Assembly (NCBI GenBank): GCA_019745565.1
Contig: JAIESW010000029.1
Span: 124,001-188,000, forward strand
Source of the DNA: Burkholderiales bacterium
Lineage (GTDB): Bacteria; Pseudomonadota; Gammaproteobacteria; Burkholderiales; Ga0077523
Length of the DNA: 64,000 nucleotides
Direction: 5' to 3'
Of this stretch, positions 8,726 to 17,313 are shown piece by piece. Under the pieces are notes generated by a model, which saw only the letters and a list, made by a program, of their open reading frames with translations, ran no database searches and was not told where the DNA came from. Each line of letters starts with the position of its first letter. The stretch's first letter is position 1. The translations under genes were made by a program, and so were the position numbers.

Positions 8726-10216
8726 CTAGGATCGACCGCCGAATGGCCAGGGATTGCCCGGCTTCCAATCGGTGCCGGCGCGACGACTCAGCGCCAGAAC
8801 TTCCGGCAGTGTCACGATGCTGCCGACATGTCCGCCGAGCACTGCGTAATCGTCACGTCGCATGGTGAACTCGATGGGTACGACGAGCGCGGGTGTGGGT
8901 ACCGATCCGAACGACTGCTTCGGCATTTTCGCGACGTCCACCATCAGCGTGATGCCGCCGCCGGGCCAGATGTAGACCGGTGCGCCACCGCAGGTGACGC
9001 GCGTGAGCGCGTTGCGGACCGAGCGCGTGAGCTGCACCGGATTCTCGGTGACGCCGGCGCGCAGACTGCCGCCGGCGCCGCCCATGAAGAGCACGGTGCA
9101 AAGCGCGGGTTCGCAATTCTCGGCGATGCGCGCGACGGCGTTTTCGATCTCGGCCGGCAGCGGTGCCGGTTGCGGGCGCAACTGATCGTCGAGCACGAAC
9201 CAGGCAGCCTGTTCGCCCGTGGTCGATACCATCAGCAGGCGCAGGCCGGGCCAGGCCTTCTTCGGTTCGATGTGCTCGATGATCTCGAGCGGATTGGTGA
9301 TGTTGGTGCCGCCCCAGCCCGAACCGGGCTCCGCGACGCGGAAATAGCGGCCCGGTGTGGATTTGCGGCCACGCACCTGAATGCCGGCGGGGCGCATCGT
9401 GAGGAAGCGCCCGGCCTGGTGCTCCGACAGCACGCCGGTGATGTGATCGTCCACCACGATGACCTCGTCGGCGTGGCCATACCACTGCTGCGCGAACATG
9501 CCGATGGCAGCGGAGCCGCAACCCACGCGCATGCGTTCCTCGCGCTGACCATCCACGATCGGCGCCGCGTTCGTCTGGATCGTGAGCTTCGAACCGTCGT
9601 CGACGATCACCTCCACCGGGAAGCCGTTGCAGAGGTTCTCCAGCGCTTCGCAGGTGACGCGTCCTTCGCGCTTGCTGCCGCCGGTCAGGTGGCGCACGCC
9701 GCCCAGTGCCAGCATCTGCGAGCCGTACTCCGCAGTCGTGACGTGCCCGATCTGTTCGCCGTCCACTCGCACCGCAGCCTGCTCCGGCCCGATGAATCGA
9801 TCGGTGTCGATCTTCACCTTGACGCCGCAGTAGCTGAAGATGCCCTCGGTCACCACCGTCACCATGTCCACGCCCTCGTGCCGGCTCGACACGATGAAGG
9901 GCGCGGGCTTGTAGTCGGGATAGGTGGTGCCGGCACCGATGCCGGTGACGAAGAGCGGCGCATCGGCGAGCACTTCGCCCTTCCACTCGCGATCGAGGAA
10001 GCGCACGACCTGACCGTCCTGCTCGATCACCTTCTGCGCGATCACCAGCGGATCGACGCGGGCGAGCTGTCCGCCGACGTTGGCGTAGCGGTCGCACGCG
10101 CCGGTCTTGCCGGGGCGGATGATGCACAGCACCGGACAGGCGTCGCAGCGGACGTTGCCGGGCGCTACGGGTTCGTCGAGGGCTTCGGCGGAATCGGAAG
10201 TGGTGTCGCTACGCAT
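8726..10216 (-). CDS. hnr: 6-hydroxynicotinate reductase-like iron-sulfur protein
   Basis: A 496-residue protein whose N-terminus carries a four-Cys cluster motif, 'CDACPVLC' (Cys24, 27, 31) plus 'GACDRY' (Cys41), suited to a [4Fe-4S] cluster. I recognise this pattern and the downstream 'ARVDPLV' from 6-hydroxynicotinate reductase, the ferredoxin-dependent enzyme of clostridial nicotinate fermentation, and from many proteobacterial homologues annotated the same way. Its ATG overlaps the end of the Mo-hydroxylase gene by 8 bp, so the two are coupled. The pairing of a Mo hydroxylase with an HNR-like reductase is what nicotinate breakdown by reduction would need. In an apparently aerobic organism the true substrate (another N-heterocycle) is open. 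Confidence 0.65.
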   Translation of the reverse strand: MRSDTTSDSAEALDEPVAPGNVRCDACPVLCIIRPGKTGACDRYANVGGQLARVDPLVIAQKVIEQDGQVVRFLDREWKGEVLADAPLFVTGIGAGTTYPDYKPAPFIVSSRHEGVDMVTVVTEGIFSYCGVKVKIDTDRFIGPEQAAVRVDGEQIGHVTTAEYGSQMLALGGVRHLTGGSKREGRVTCEALENLCNGFPVEVIVDDGSKLTIQTNAAPIVDGQREERMRVGCGSAAIGMFAQQWYGHADEVIVVDDHITGVLSEHQAGRFLTMRPAGIQVRGRKSTPGRYFRVAEPGSGWGGTNITNPLEIIEHIEPKKAWPGLRLLMVSTTGEQAAWFVLDDQLRPQPAPLPAEIENAVARIAENCEPALCTVLFMGGAGGSLRAGVTENPVQLTRSVRNALTRVTCGGAPVYIWPGGGITLMVDVAKMPKQSFGSVPTPALVVPIEFTMRRDDYAVLGGHVGSIVTLPEVLALSRRAGTDWKPGNPWPFGGRS

Positions 10217-12965
10217 GAGCCTGGCTGTTGTTCTGGAGTTGAAGAGCCGCCCGCAACCGATGCGGCAGCACCGGCACGAACGTCACGCGCACACCGGTGG
10301 CATGCCGGATCGCACCGAGAATCGCCGGTGGCGTCGGAATGAGCGCCGGCTCGCCGACACCCTTGGCGCCGCCCGGACCGAGGGGCTCGCGCTCTTCGAT
10401 CAGGATGGTCTCGATCGGCGGGATGTCGCCGATGGACGGGATCAGATAGTCGTGCAGGTTCTCGGTCTTCCCGGCGAGGTACTCCTCCATCAGCGCGAGA
10501 CCGAGCCCCTGCGCGATGCCGCCGTGGATCTGGCCTTCCACCTGTTGCGGATTGAGTGCGCGGCCGACGTCGTGGGCCGCGACGATGCGCAGCACCCTGG
10601 TGGTCCCGAGTTGGAGATCCACTTCCACTTCGGCGATCTGCGCCGCGAAGCCGTAGGTGGCGTAGGGGACGCCCTGACCGTCGGCATCGAGCTTCGTCGT
10701 GGGCGGGTCGAAACGGCCGATGCCCACGAGCACGTCGCCGCGTTCATCCGGCGTGAGCGATGCGAGATCGATCGAGTGCGTTCCGCGCGCATCCTCGACC
10801 GACAATTGAGCGTTAGCGATGACGATCTTCGCCGGCTCGGTCGCGCCGGCAGCTTCGAGCACACGCGCGCGCAGCGCTTTGCCGGCGAGCTCCGCCGCCT
10901 TGCCGGAGACGAACGCCTGACGCGAAGCGGACGACTTGCCGGCATCGAGCGTGAGGTCGGTATCGCCCATGATGGTGCGGAACCGGTCCATCGGCAGACC
11001 GACTGCGTCGGACAGCACCTGCAGCATGGTCGTGTTGGTACCCTGGCCGATGTCGGCGCAGCCGTTGTAGAACGTGATCGTGGCATCGCGCGCGATGCCG
11101 ACGCGCATGTTCGACGGGTTCGACATGGCCGTATTGCCGATGCCGTACCACATGCAGCCGATGCCGACGCCGCGGCGCGAGCGGCCGTCCGCCGCGTTGA
11201 AGCGTTCGGCGGCTGCATGAGCGTCACGCCAATGGGGTTCGAGCGCGTCGAGGCACGCGACCAGACCGCAGCTCGCTTCGAGCTTCTGTCCCGTGGCGGT
11301 GACATGTCCCACACGCAACGCATTGCGCCGGCGGAACTCGAGGCGATCGATCCGCAACTGCTCCGCGAGATCGTCCATCATCGCCTCGTGCGCGATCGCG
11401 GCCTGCGGCACACCGAAGCCGCGGAACGCGCCGGCCACGGGCTCGTTGGTGAGGATCGCGCGGCCGCGGGCGTGGACGTGCGGTACGAAGTACGGTCCCA
11501 TGGCGTGCACGGGGACGCGGTTCGCCACCGTCGGGCCCCAGCTTGCATACGCGCCGGTGTTGACGAGCGCATCGACCTCGACCGCCTGCAGCAGGCCGCT
11601 CGTGTCGGCACCGAACCGTGCCGCAATGCGCGCCGGATGCCGCTTGGTCGTGGCCATCATGCTTTCGGGGCGGGTGTAGACGCAGGCGACGGGCCGATCG
11701 AGCAGCCAGGCCGCGAGTGCCACCAGCGGTTGCACCGAGAGATCGAGCTTGCCGCCGAAGCCACCCCCGCAGGCGGTGGGCACGATGCGGATCTGATCGG
11801 GCCGCAGTTGCATGACGATCGCGACTTCGTCGCGATCCATGTACGGCGTCTGCGTGGTGACGTGGATCTCGATGCGTTCTCCGGCGCGGCGCGCATAGCC
11901 GGCCTCGGGTTCGATGTACGCGTGCTCGACGAAGCTGGTTTCGAAAGTCCCTTCGGCGACGGCGGCGCAGCTGGCCAAGGCAGCGGCCGTGTCGCCGGTA
12001 CGCACGCGGCCTTCGATCAGGAGATTGCCGGGCTTCGCGCTCTGCACCAGAGGTGCCCCGGGCTGCATCGCGGCATCGAGCCCCACGACCGGGGCTTCCG
12101 GCGTGTAGCGGATCGGCAGCGTGTCGTCCGTGATCGCTTCGACGGTCGCGCGCTCGCCCACGAGGGCGAGCACCGCCTCGCCGCGATAGCGCACGACGCC
12201 GTCGGCGAGCACCGGTTGATCCTTCACGTCGGGGTAGATGCCGTAGCCGTTGGACGGCACATCGCGTGCAGTGAGGATGCGGGCAAGGCCTGGATGCGCG
12301 CGCCTCACCGCATCGAGATCGCCGGTCGTGAACGTGGCGCGCGCATGCGGGGAGCGCACCACCCGCAGCCACAGCGCGTCCGCGGGAATGTCGTCCGCAC
12401 CGAACCGATCGCGACCGGTGAGTTTGGCGATGCCGTCCCATTTCGGCGCGCGTGCCCCCAGCGCTCCGCCCATGGCCGGCAGCGGTTGCAATGGCACGTC
12501 GTTCGCGGCGTCCAGCACGGCCTCGACGATCTTGCGATAGCCGGTGCAGCGACACAGCACGCCGCCGAGCGCGTCGAGCACCTGCGCTTCATCGGGCCGG
12601 GGCGTCCGCGCCAGCAGGTCGGCCGCCGCCATCAGCATCCCCGGAGTACAGATGCCGCATTGCGCGCCCATGTGCTTGTGGAAGGCGCGCTGGATGGGCG
12701 CGAGGACGCCCTCGCGCTCCAGGCCTTCCACGGTCGTGACGATCCGCCCGGCGACCTGACCCACCGGCGTGAGACACGCGCAGACCTGGCGGCCGTCGAT
12801 CAGGACCGTGCATGCGCCGCAGTCGCCCGCGTTGCAGCCGATCTTGGTGCCGGTCAGATGCAGTTCGTCCCGCAACACGTCGGCCAGCCGGGCGATGGCC
12901 GGTGACGTCACGGCCACTTCCTTGCCGTTGACGGTGAACGAGACGATGGCGGCAAGATCGTTCAC
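10209..12965 (-). CDS. Xanthine-dehydrogenase-family hydroxylase, fused [2Fe-2S] and molybdopterin subunits
   Basis: A 918-residue fusion of the small iron-sulfur subunit (about residues 1-160) and the large Mo subunit. Plant-type cluster Cys are in 'CNAGDCGAC' plus 'CAC', and the second cluster in 'CGICTPG' and 'CRCTGY'. Mo-binding segments are 'GGGFGGK', 'AFRGFGVPQ' and 'GQGTNTTM'. The catalytic Glu is in 'KGVGEPAL' near the C-terminus. All key residues are intact. Start GTG 12965 overlaps the TGA of the FAD-subunit gene (GTGA). These enzymes insert oxygen from water into N-heterocycles or aldehydes. The active site is completed by the separate FAD subunit encoded upstream. Substrate unknown; the adjacent HNR-like gene favours a pyridine carboxylate such as nicotinate. 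Confidence 0.9.
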   Translation of the reverse strand: MNDLAAIVSFTVNGKEVAVTSPAIARLADVLRDELHLTGTKIGCNAGDCGACTVLIDGRQVCACLTPVGQVAGRIVTTVEGLEREGVLAPIQRAFHKHMGAQCGICTPGMLMAAADLLARTPRPDEAQVLDALGGVLCRCTGYRKIVEAVLDAANDVPLQPLPAMGGALGARAPKWDGIAKLTGRDRFGADDIPADALWLRVVRSPHARATFTTGDLDAVRRAHPGLARILTARDVPSNGYGIYPDVKDQPVLADGVVRYRGEAVLALVGERATVEAITDDTLPIRYTPEAPVVGLDAAMQPGAPLVQSAKPGNLLIEGRVRTGDTAAALASCAAVAEGTFETSFVEHAYIEPEAGYARRAGERIEIHVTTQTPYMDRDEVAIVMQLRPDQIRIVPTACGGGFGGKLDLSVQPLVALAAWLLDRPVACVYTRPESMMATTKRHPARIAARFGADTSGLLQAVEVDALVNTGAYASWGPTVANRVPVHAMGPYFVPHVHARGRAILTNEPVAGAFRGFGVPQAAIAHEAMMDDLAEQLRIDRLEFRRRNALRVGHVTATGQKLEASCGLVACLDALEPHWRDAHAAAERFNAADGRSRRGVGIGCMWYGIGNTAMSNPSNMRVGIARDATITFYNGCADIGQGTNTTMLQVLSDAVGLPMDRFRTIMGDTDLTLDAGKSSASRQAFVSGKAAELAGKALRARVLEAAGATEPAKIVIANAQLSVEDARGTHSIDLASLTPDERGDVLVGIGRFDPPTTKLDADGQGVPYATYGFAAQIAEVEVDLQLGTTRVLRIVAAHDVGRALNPQQVEGQIHGGIAQGLGLALMEEYLAGKTENLHDYLIPSIGDIPPIETILIEEREPLGPGGAKGVGEPALIPTPPAILGAIRHATGVRVTFVPVLPHRLRAALQLQNNSQAHA

Positions 12966-13804
12966 AGGCGCGATCCGAGTTCGTCCAGCAAACGCCGGAC
13001 CACGACCAGAGCGGCATCGACGCGGTATTCGGCGTTGCCGCGCACGTCGTCGATCGGCGCAAGGACGTCGAGATGGGCCGCGGTCGCAACGCTCCCGAGC
13101 GTGCCGTCGGCCTTCGCGCCTCGAAGCGCGGCTTCGAGCGCGGGGAGACGCCGCGCCACCGGCGAACACGCACCGACCGCGACGCGCGCCTGCACGATGC
13201 CGCCCGACGCATCCACTTCGATCGTCGCGGCCGCCATCACGATGGAGATCACCAGGTAGCGGCGCGCCCCCAGCTTGAGGAAATGCCCGGCGGTCCGGCC
13301 CGTCGGCTTGGGCACGATCACGGCGGTGACCAGTTGATGGGGCTGCCGTCGCGTGCGCCGGTTGCCCAGGACGAACTCGGCGAGCGGCACGATCTCCATG
13401 CCGGCGGCGGAACAGAGTTCCACGGCGGCATCGAGCGCCAGCAGCGCGGGTACGCCGTCGGCGGCCGGCGAAGCGTTGCAGATGTTGCCGCAGATCGTGC
13501 CGGCATTCTGGATCTGGACACCGCCGATCTCGCGCGCGGCGAGCTTGAGCCCGTCGAACAGCGGCGGCAACGCACCGTCGACGATGTCGGTCCAGGTCGT
13601 CGTGGCACCGATGCGGAAATCGGTCGCACGCTCCCGGATGCCCCGCAGGCCCTCGATGCCCCGGATGTCGAGCACGTCGTCGGTGAGCGGCTTGCCGACG
13701 CGGGCCGGATAGAAATCGGTGCCGCCCGCCACGATCGTCAGCGCGCGGGCGTGCAGGGCATCGAGCGCGACCTCGAGCGTGGCGGGGCGGAGATAGAGAC
13801 CCAC
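12962..13804 (-). CDS. FAD-binding subunit of molybdenum hydroxylase (CoxM/XdhB-like)
   Basis: A 280-residue flavoprotein subunit with the FAD pyrophosphate loop 'VAGGTDFYP' near residue 30 and the second FAD motif 'GTICGNICNASPAAD' near 115. The C-terminal CO-dehydrogenase flavoprotein domain ends the protein. It passes electrons from the [2Fe-2S] centres of the partner to NAD or another acceptor. The stop codon overlaps the GTG of the fused FeS-Mo gene by four bases, so the two subunits are made together. It is preceded by a DUF4124-like gene 24 bp upstream on the same strand. Confidence 0.9.
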   Translation of the reverse strand: MGLYLRPATLEVALDALHARALTIVAGGTDFYPARVGKPLTDDVLDIRGIEGLRGIRERATDFRIGATTTWTDIVDGALPPLFDGLKLAAREIGGVQIQNAGTICGNICNASPAADGVPALLALDAAVELCSAAGMEIVPLAEFVLGNRRTRRQPHQLVTAVIVPKPTGRTAGHFLKLGARRYLVISIVMAAATIEVDASGGIVQARVAVGACSPVARRLPALEAALRGAKADGTLGSVATAAHLDVLAPIDDVRGNAEYRVDAALVVVRRLLDELGSRL

Positions 13805-13828
13805 GGCGGCAATCGTCGGCGTCGAACC

Positions 13829-14518
13829 TCAGCCGCAGTCCTTGCGCACCCGCGCTTCGGCGCTGCGGGTGGCGGCTCGCATGCCGTCGAGACTGTCGAT
13901 CGAGCCGCCCCGGCGCTCCGCATTCTTCGCCATCTCGAACGACTGCCGGGCCGATTCGCAGCGTTCCTTCCTGCGTTCCTCGTCGTACTTGGCCTGGCGT
14001 GCGGCGTTGTCGGCTGCCTGGGCCTCGCGCGCGGCCGCTTCTTCCTTCGCCTTGGCTGCGGCCGCCTGCTCCGCAGCCGCCTTCTTTTCGGCCGCTTCGC
14101 GGGCAGCATCGGCCTTCTTCTCCATGCACTCGGCCTCCACGGTCGCCTTCACCTCCGTCGGTCCGCCTTTCATCTGCAGCACCTCGGCGGCGAACTTCTT
14201 GCGCGCCACGCGCTCCTCGTAAGGCATCATCTCCTTGTCGACACGCGCGAGGATGTCCTCGGGGCTGGTGCCACCGGCCTTGTCGCGCGCGAACTTTTCG
14301 GCGAGCTTGGCCCGCGCGAGGCACTGGGTATCCTGACCCTTTTCGGGCGGGGCTTCGCGGCTCGTCTTGGTGACGAGCTTGCCGCCATCGCCGCAGGGCT
14401 TGTCCTGATAAGACCCGTCCGGGCAGCGAAATACGCCGGCGGCATGGGCATCGGCAGCGACCGCGACCGCGCCGAGCAGTACGATCGCGAACCGAACGAC
14501 GGCTGGAAAAGTCGACAT
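13829..14518 (-). CDS. Secreted DUF4124-like, coiled-coil protein
   Basis: A 229-residue exported protein. A signal peptide (hydrophobic FAIVLLGAVAVA, Ala-rich cleavage site after about residue 26) precedes a short Cys-containing motif 'VFRCPDGSYQDKPCG' typical of DUF4124-like periplasmic proteins. Residues of about 115-185 are an Ala/Glu/Lys-rich charged helix, probably coiled coil. The C-terminal part has two more Cys. No enzymatic motif. It is the first gene before the Mo-hydroxylase operon on the same strand. Whether it works with the hydroxylase or is simply co-transcribed is unknown. It faces the DsbA-like gene across a 159-bp divergent promoter region. Confidence 0.75.
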   Translation of the reverse strand: MSTFPAVVRFAIVLLGAVAVAADAHAAGVFRCPDGSYQDKPCGDGGKLVTKTSREAPPEKGQDTQCLARAKLAEKFARDKAGGTSPEDILARVDKEMMPYEERVARKKFAAEVLQMKGGPTEVKATVEAECMEKKADAAREAAEKKAAAEQAAAAKAKEEAAAREAQAADNAARQAKYDEERRKERCESARQSFEMAKNAERRGGSIDSLDGMRAATRSAEARVRKDCG

Positions 14519-14677
14519 GGATTGACTACCCTAGGTCTGACGATCCGGATACTCTAGCGCATGCGGCGCCGCCCGAGGGCAGGGTGATCGTCACCCATCG
14601 TTCATCGGCGGCCCGAGCGGCCGGACCCAGGCCCGGTCGGTTCCGTCCTCCCGCCGTGCCTCGAGAGGAGCTGCCCC

Positions 14678-15328
14678 ATGGATATCGACATCATTTCCGA
14701 CGTGGTCTGCCCCTGGTGCTTCATCGGCAAGCGGCGTCTCGAGCAGGCGCTGGTGCTCTGGCGCGACGCTCATCCGGGCGAGGAACCGCAGGTGCGCTGG
14801 CACCCCTTCGAACTGAATCCGCACATTCCCGCGGCCGGGCTGGACCGGCGCCGCTACCTCGAGGAGAAGTTCGGCGGCCCGGAGCGCGCACGCGAGATCT
14901 ACGCGCGCGTCGAGGCTGCCGGCCGCGAGGTGGACATCGCCTTCGATTTCGACCGCATCCAGGTGCAACCGAACACCAGCAGCGCCCACCGGCTCATTGC
15001 CTGGGCCGGTGTGCTGGGACGCCAGGGCGCCATGGTGGATGCGCTGTTCGACGGGTATTTCCTCGAGGCGAGGAATTTCGCGTCGAACGACGAACTGGTC
15101 GAAGTGGCCGGCGCCGCCGGGTTCGATCGCGAGGCGGCGGCCGACGTGCTCGAATCGGACGAACTGCTGGACCACGTCCGCAAGGAAGAGGACACCGCTC
15201 GTCGCATCGGCGTGCAGGGTGTGCCCTTCTTCATCTTCAACCAGCGGGTCGCTCTGTCCGGCGCGCAGCCGCCCGACGTGCTGGCGGATGCGATGGAGCA
15301 GTCGCTGCTGGCACTGGCCGAGGAGTGA
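14678..15328 (+). CDS. DsbA-family oxidoreductase, FrnE-like
   Basis: A 216-residue thioredoxin-fold protein with the active-site 'CPWC' at residues 12-15 directly after strand 1 (DIDIISDVVCPWC) and a helical insertion, as in FrnE and 2-hydroxychromene-2-carboxylate isomerase relatives. The cis-Pro segment 'GVQGVPFFIF' is present near residue 180. It has no signal peptide, so it is cytoplasmic. ATG 14678 has a good GAGAGGAG ribosome site. The family acts as dithiol oxidoreductase or glutathione-dependent isomerase. Its stop codon overlaps the GTG of the next gene. Confidence 0.88.
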   Translation: MDIDIISDVVCPWCFIGKRRLEQALVLWRDAHPGEEPQVRWHPFELNPHIPAAGLDRRRYLEEKFGGPERAREIYARVEAAGREVDIAFDFDRIQVQPNTSSAHRLIAWAGVLGRQGAMVDALFDGYFLEARNFASNDELVEVAGAAGFDREAAADVLESDELLDHVRKEEDTARRIGVQGVPFFIFNQRVALSGAQPPDVLADAMEQSLLALAEE

Positions 15329-16266
15329 TCGGCAGGCCCGAGATCGAGGCGGCCGCGGCACGCATCGCGCCGCACGTGCGGCGCACCCCGACGATCGAGG
15401 TGGACGCCGCGACGTTCGGCACGCCTGCAGCCGTCGTGCTCAAGCTCGAGTGCTTGCAACACGTCGGATCGTTCAAGCCGCGCGGTGCGTTCAACCGCAT
15501 CCTGTCCGCGGCGGTGCCGCCCGCGGGCGTGATCGCCGCGTCGGGCGGGAACCATGGATTGGCGGTGGCCCACGCTGCGCGCGCGCTGGGCCACCGCGCC
15601 GAGATCTTCGTACCGTCGATCGCGGCACCGGTGAAGATCGAAGGTCTGCGCGCCTTGGGTGCCGAAGTACGGATCATCGGCGCGGACTACGCGGAAGCCT
15701 TCGGTGCCAGCGTCGAGCGGCAACGCGCCACCGGTGCACTCGTCGTTCACGCCTACGATCAGCCCGAGGTGCTTGCCGGGCAGGGAACTACGGCCCGGGA
15801 GTTCGAGGAGCAGGCGGGACATCTCGACACGCTGATGGTGGCGGTTGGCGGCGGCGGATTCGTCGGCGGCATTGCCGCGTGGTTCGCCGGGCGGACGCGC
15901 GTGATCGGTGTCGAACCGGAAACTTCCTGTGCGTTGCACGCGGCGCTCACGGCCGGCACGCCGGTCGACGTGGAAGTGTCGGGCATCGCCGCCGACTCCC
16001 TCGGCGCGCGGCGCGTCGGTTCCCTGATGTTCCCGCTGGCCCGCAACCATGTGGAGCGTGTGGTGCTGGTAAGCGACCGGGAGATCCGTGCAGCGCAGAT
16101 CGCTCTCTGGCGGAAGTTGCGGATCATCGCCGAGCCGGGTGGCGCGGCAGCCACGGCGGCGCTGATCGCGGAACGCTATCGTCCGTCGCCCGGCGAGCGG
16201 GTCGGCGTGCTGGTGTGCGGGGCCAACGCCGATCCCGCGGCGATCAGCCAGGCGAGTTTGCAATGA
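15325..16266 (+). CDS. PLP-dependent threonine/serine dehydratase-family enzyme
   Basis: A 313-residue fold-type II PLP enzyme. 'SFKPRGAFNR' contains the Schiff-base Lys (about residue 50), 'ASGGNHGLA' binds the substrate carboxylate and 'VGGGGFVGG' is the PLP phosphate loop. It lacks the C-terminal ACT-like regulatory domain of IlvA, as in catabolic dehydratases and serine racemases. The start is GTG 15325, giving a GTGA overlap with the stop of the DsbA-like gene. Likely removes ammonia from a hydroxy amino acid to give a 2-keto acid. The exact substrate (threonine, serine, 3-hydroxyaspartate) cannot be told from the sequence. Confidence 0.88.
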   Translation: MIGRPEIEAAAARIAPHVRRTPTIEVDAATFGTPAAVVLKLECLQHVGSFKPRGAFNRILSAAVPPAGVIAASGGNHGLAVAHAARALGHRAEIFVPSIAAPVKIEGLRALGAEVRIIGADYAEAFGASVERQRATGALVVHAYDQPEVLAGQGTTAREFEEQAGHLDTLMVAVGGGGFVGGIAAWFAGRTRVIGVEPETSCALHAALTAGTPVDVEVSGIAADSLGARRVGSLMFPLARNHVERVVLVSDREIRAAQIALWRKLRIIAEPGGAAATAALIAERYRPSPGERVGVLVCGANADPAAISQASLQ

Positions 16267-16436
16267 CGTTTTCCGGCACGGTGCTCGAGGGCGTATCGTG
16301 CCGGCCGGGAGATCGATCGAACATGACGCGAATCGCCGTGCGGCTGCTCGCGACGGCGCCGATTGGCGGCCTCATCACCTCGACGCTGCTGACCGGGTCA
16401 TGGTGCCGATGTTGTATCGGTGGTTCGACGAGGTGA
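16263..16436 (+). CDS. Possible small ORF (57 codons), hypothetical
   Basis: A short frame opening with an ATG that overlaps the dehydratase stop (ATGA) and ending before the methyltransferase. It has a modest hydrophobic segment (VRLLATAPIGGLITSTLL) that could be one membrane helix and a Cys-rich tail. The coupling geometry argues for translation. Its short length and lack of recognisable family argue for chance or a decayed gene. Unknown function. Confidence 0.25.
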   Translation: MTFSGTVLEGVSCRPGDRSNMTRIAVRLLATAPIGGLITSTLLTGSWCRCCIGGSTR

Positions 16437-16452
16437 GGGTGGAGGCGTGAGC

Positions 16453-17313
16453 ATGTCCAACCCGGTCTCGAAGACCGCTTGGTACTGCACCGGCGTGCGT
16501 ATGCAGGATGCGCGTTCGGCCGATCCCCTGATCGGCGATGTCTGGGCCGAGCGCTTCCTGGACGAGGAAGGGCGCCGCGTGTTCGAGCGGTTCGCCGACC
16601 TCAGGGAACCCAACGGCGCCAACATCGTTCGCCACTGGCTGATCGATCAATGGCTGAACGCCCGTCTCGCGACCGATCCGGCGCATCGGATCGTGCTCGT
16701 CGGCGCCGGGTTCGATTCGCGGGCGCTGCGTCTCACCGGCGGCCACTGGATCGAAGTGGACGAAGCGGCTGTGATCGAGCGCAAGGAGGCGATCGCTCCG
16801 TCTCACGGGAGCCCGAACCGGCTCGTCCGCATTCCCATCGACTTCGCGCGCGAATCGCTTGCGGACAAGCTCGCGCCCCATGCAACCGATGCACCCGTCA
16901 CTGTCGTGATGGAGGGTGTCACGTACTACCTGGAAGCCGCAGCCATCGCTGCGAACGCAAGGACCTTCGCCGATCTTTTTCCCCGGCATGAGCTGATCTG
17001 CGACCTGCAGTCGAACGCCTTCGTGGAGCGCTGGGGACGGCGCATCATCGAGCGCATCGCGGCGCTCGGCGCGCACTGGCGGTTCCACCCCGAAGATCCC
17101 GTGGCCGCCATCGAGGCACTCGGCTACGAGCGGCGCGCGTGCCTGTCCATCGCGTTGCGGGCGGCCGAGCTGAAGCGCCTGCGCGTTCCGGCGGTGCTCA
17201 TCCGCTACCTGTTGCCATCGCTGCGCGACGGTTACCGGGTGTGCGCGTTCGCGCGGCACCCGGAGTTCAACCGCGCAGTGCCCGGGACCCTTCCACCGTC
17301 GGTATCCGCGTGA
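16453..17313 (+). CDS. Class I SAM-dependent methyltransferase, leucine carboxyl methyltransferase (TcmP/PPM1) family
   Basis: A 286-residue protein with family hallmarks: an early 'YCTGVRMQDARSADPLIGD' region resembling the 'R...DPLA' start of LCMT proteins, the SAM loop 'VLVGAGFDSRALRL', the acidic 'WIEVDEAAVIERKE', and 'VMEGVTYYLE' matching the 'EGLLMYL' motif. ATG 16453 is chosen for the GGTGGAGG ribosome site just upstream. These enzymes methylate carboxyl or O groups of small natural products or proteins; the substrate is unknown here. The last 47 bp overlap the 3' end of the convergent GGDEF-EAL gene. Confidence 0.85.
   Translation: MSNPVSKTAWYCTGVRMQDARSADPLIGDVWAERFLDEEGRRVFERFADLREPNGANIVRHWLIDQWLNARLATDPAHRIVLVGAGFDSRALRLTGGHWIEVDEAAVIERKEAIAPSHGSPNRLVRIPIDFARESLADKLAPHATDAPVTVVMEGVTYYLEAAAIAANARTFADLFPRHELICDLQSNAFVERWGRRIIERIAALGAHWRFHPEDPVAAIEALGYERRACLSIALRAAELKRLRVPAVLIRYLLPSLRDGYRVCAFARHPEFNRAVPGTLPPSVSA

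Noticed and set aside
10107-12905. A 932-codon plus-strand frame opposite the Mo hydroxylase
   Set aside because: Shadow of the real minus-strand gene; no motif, abnormal composition.
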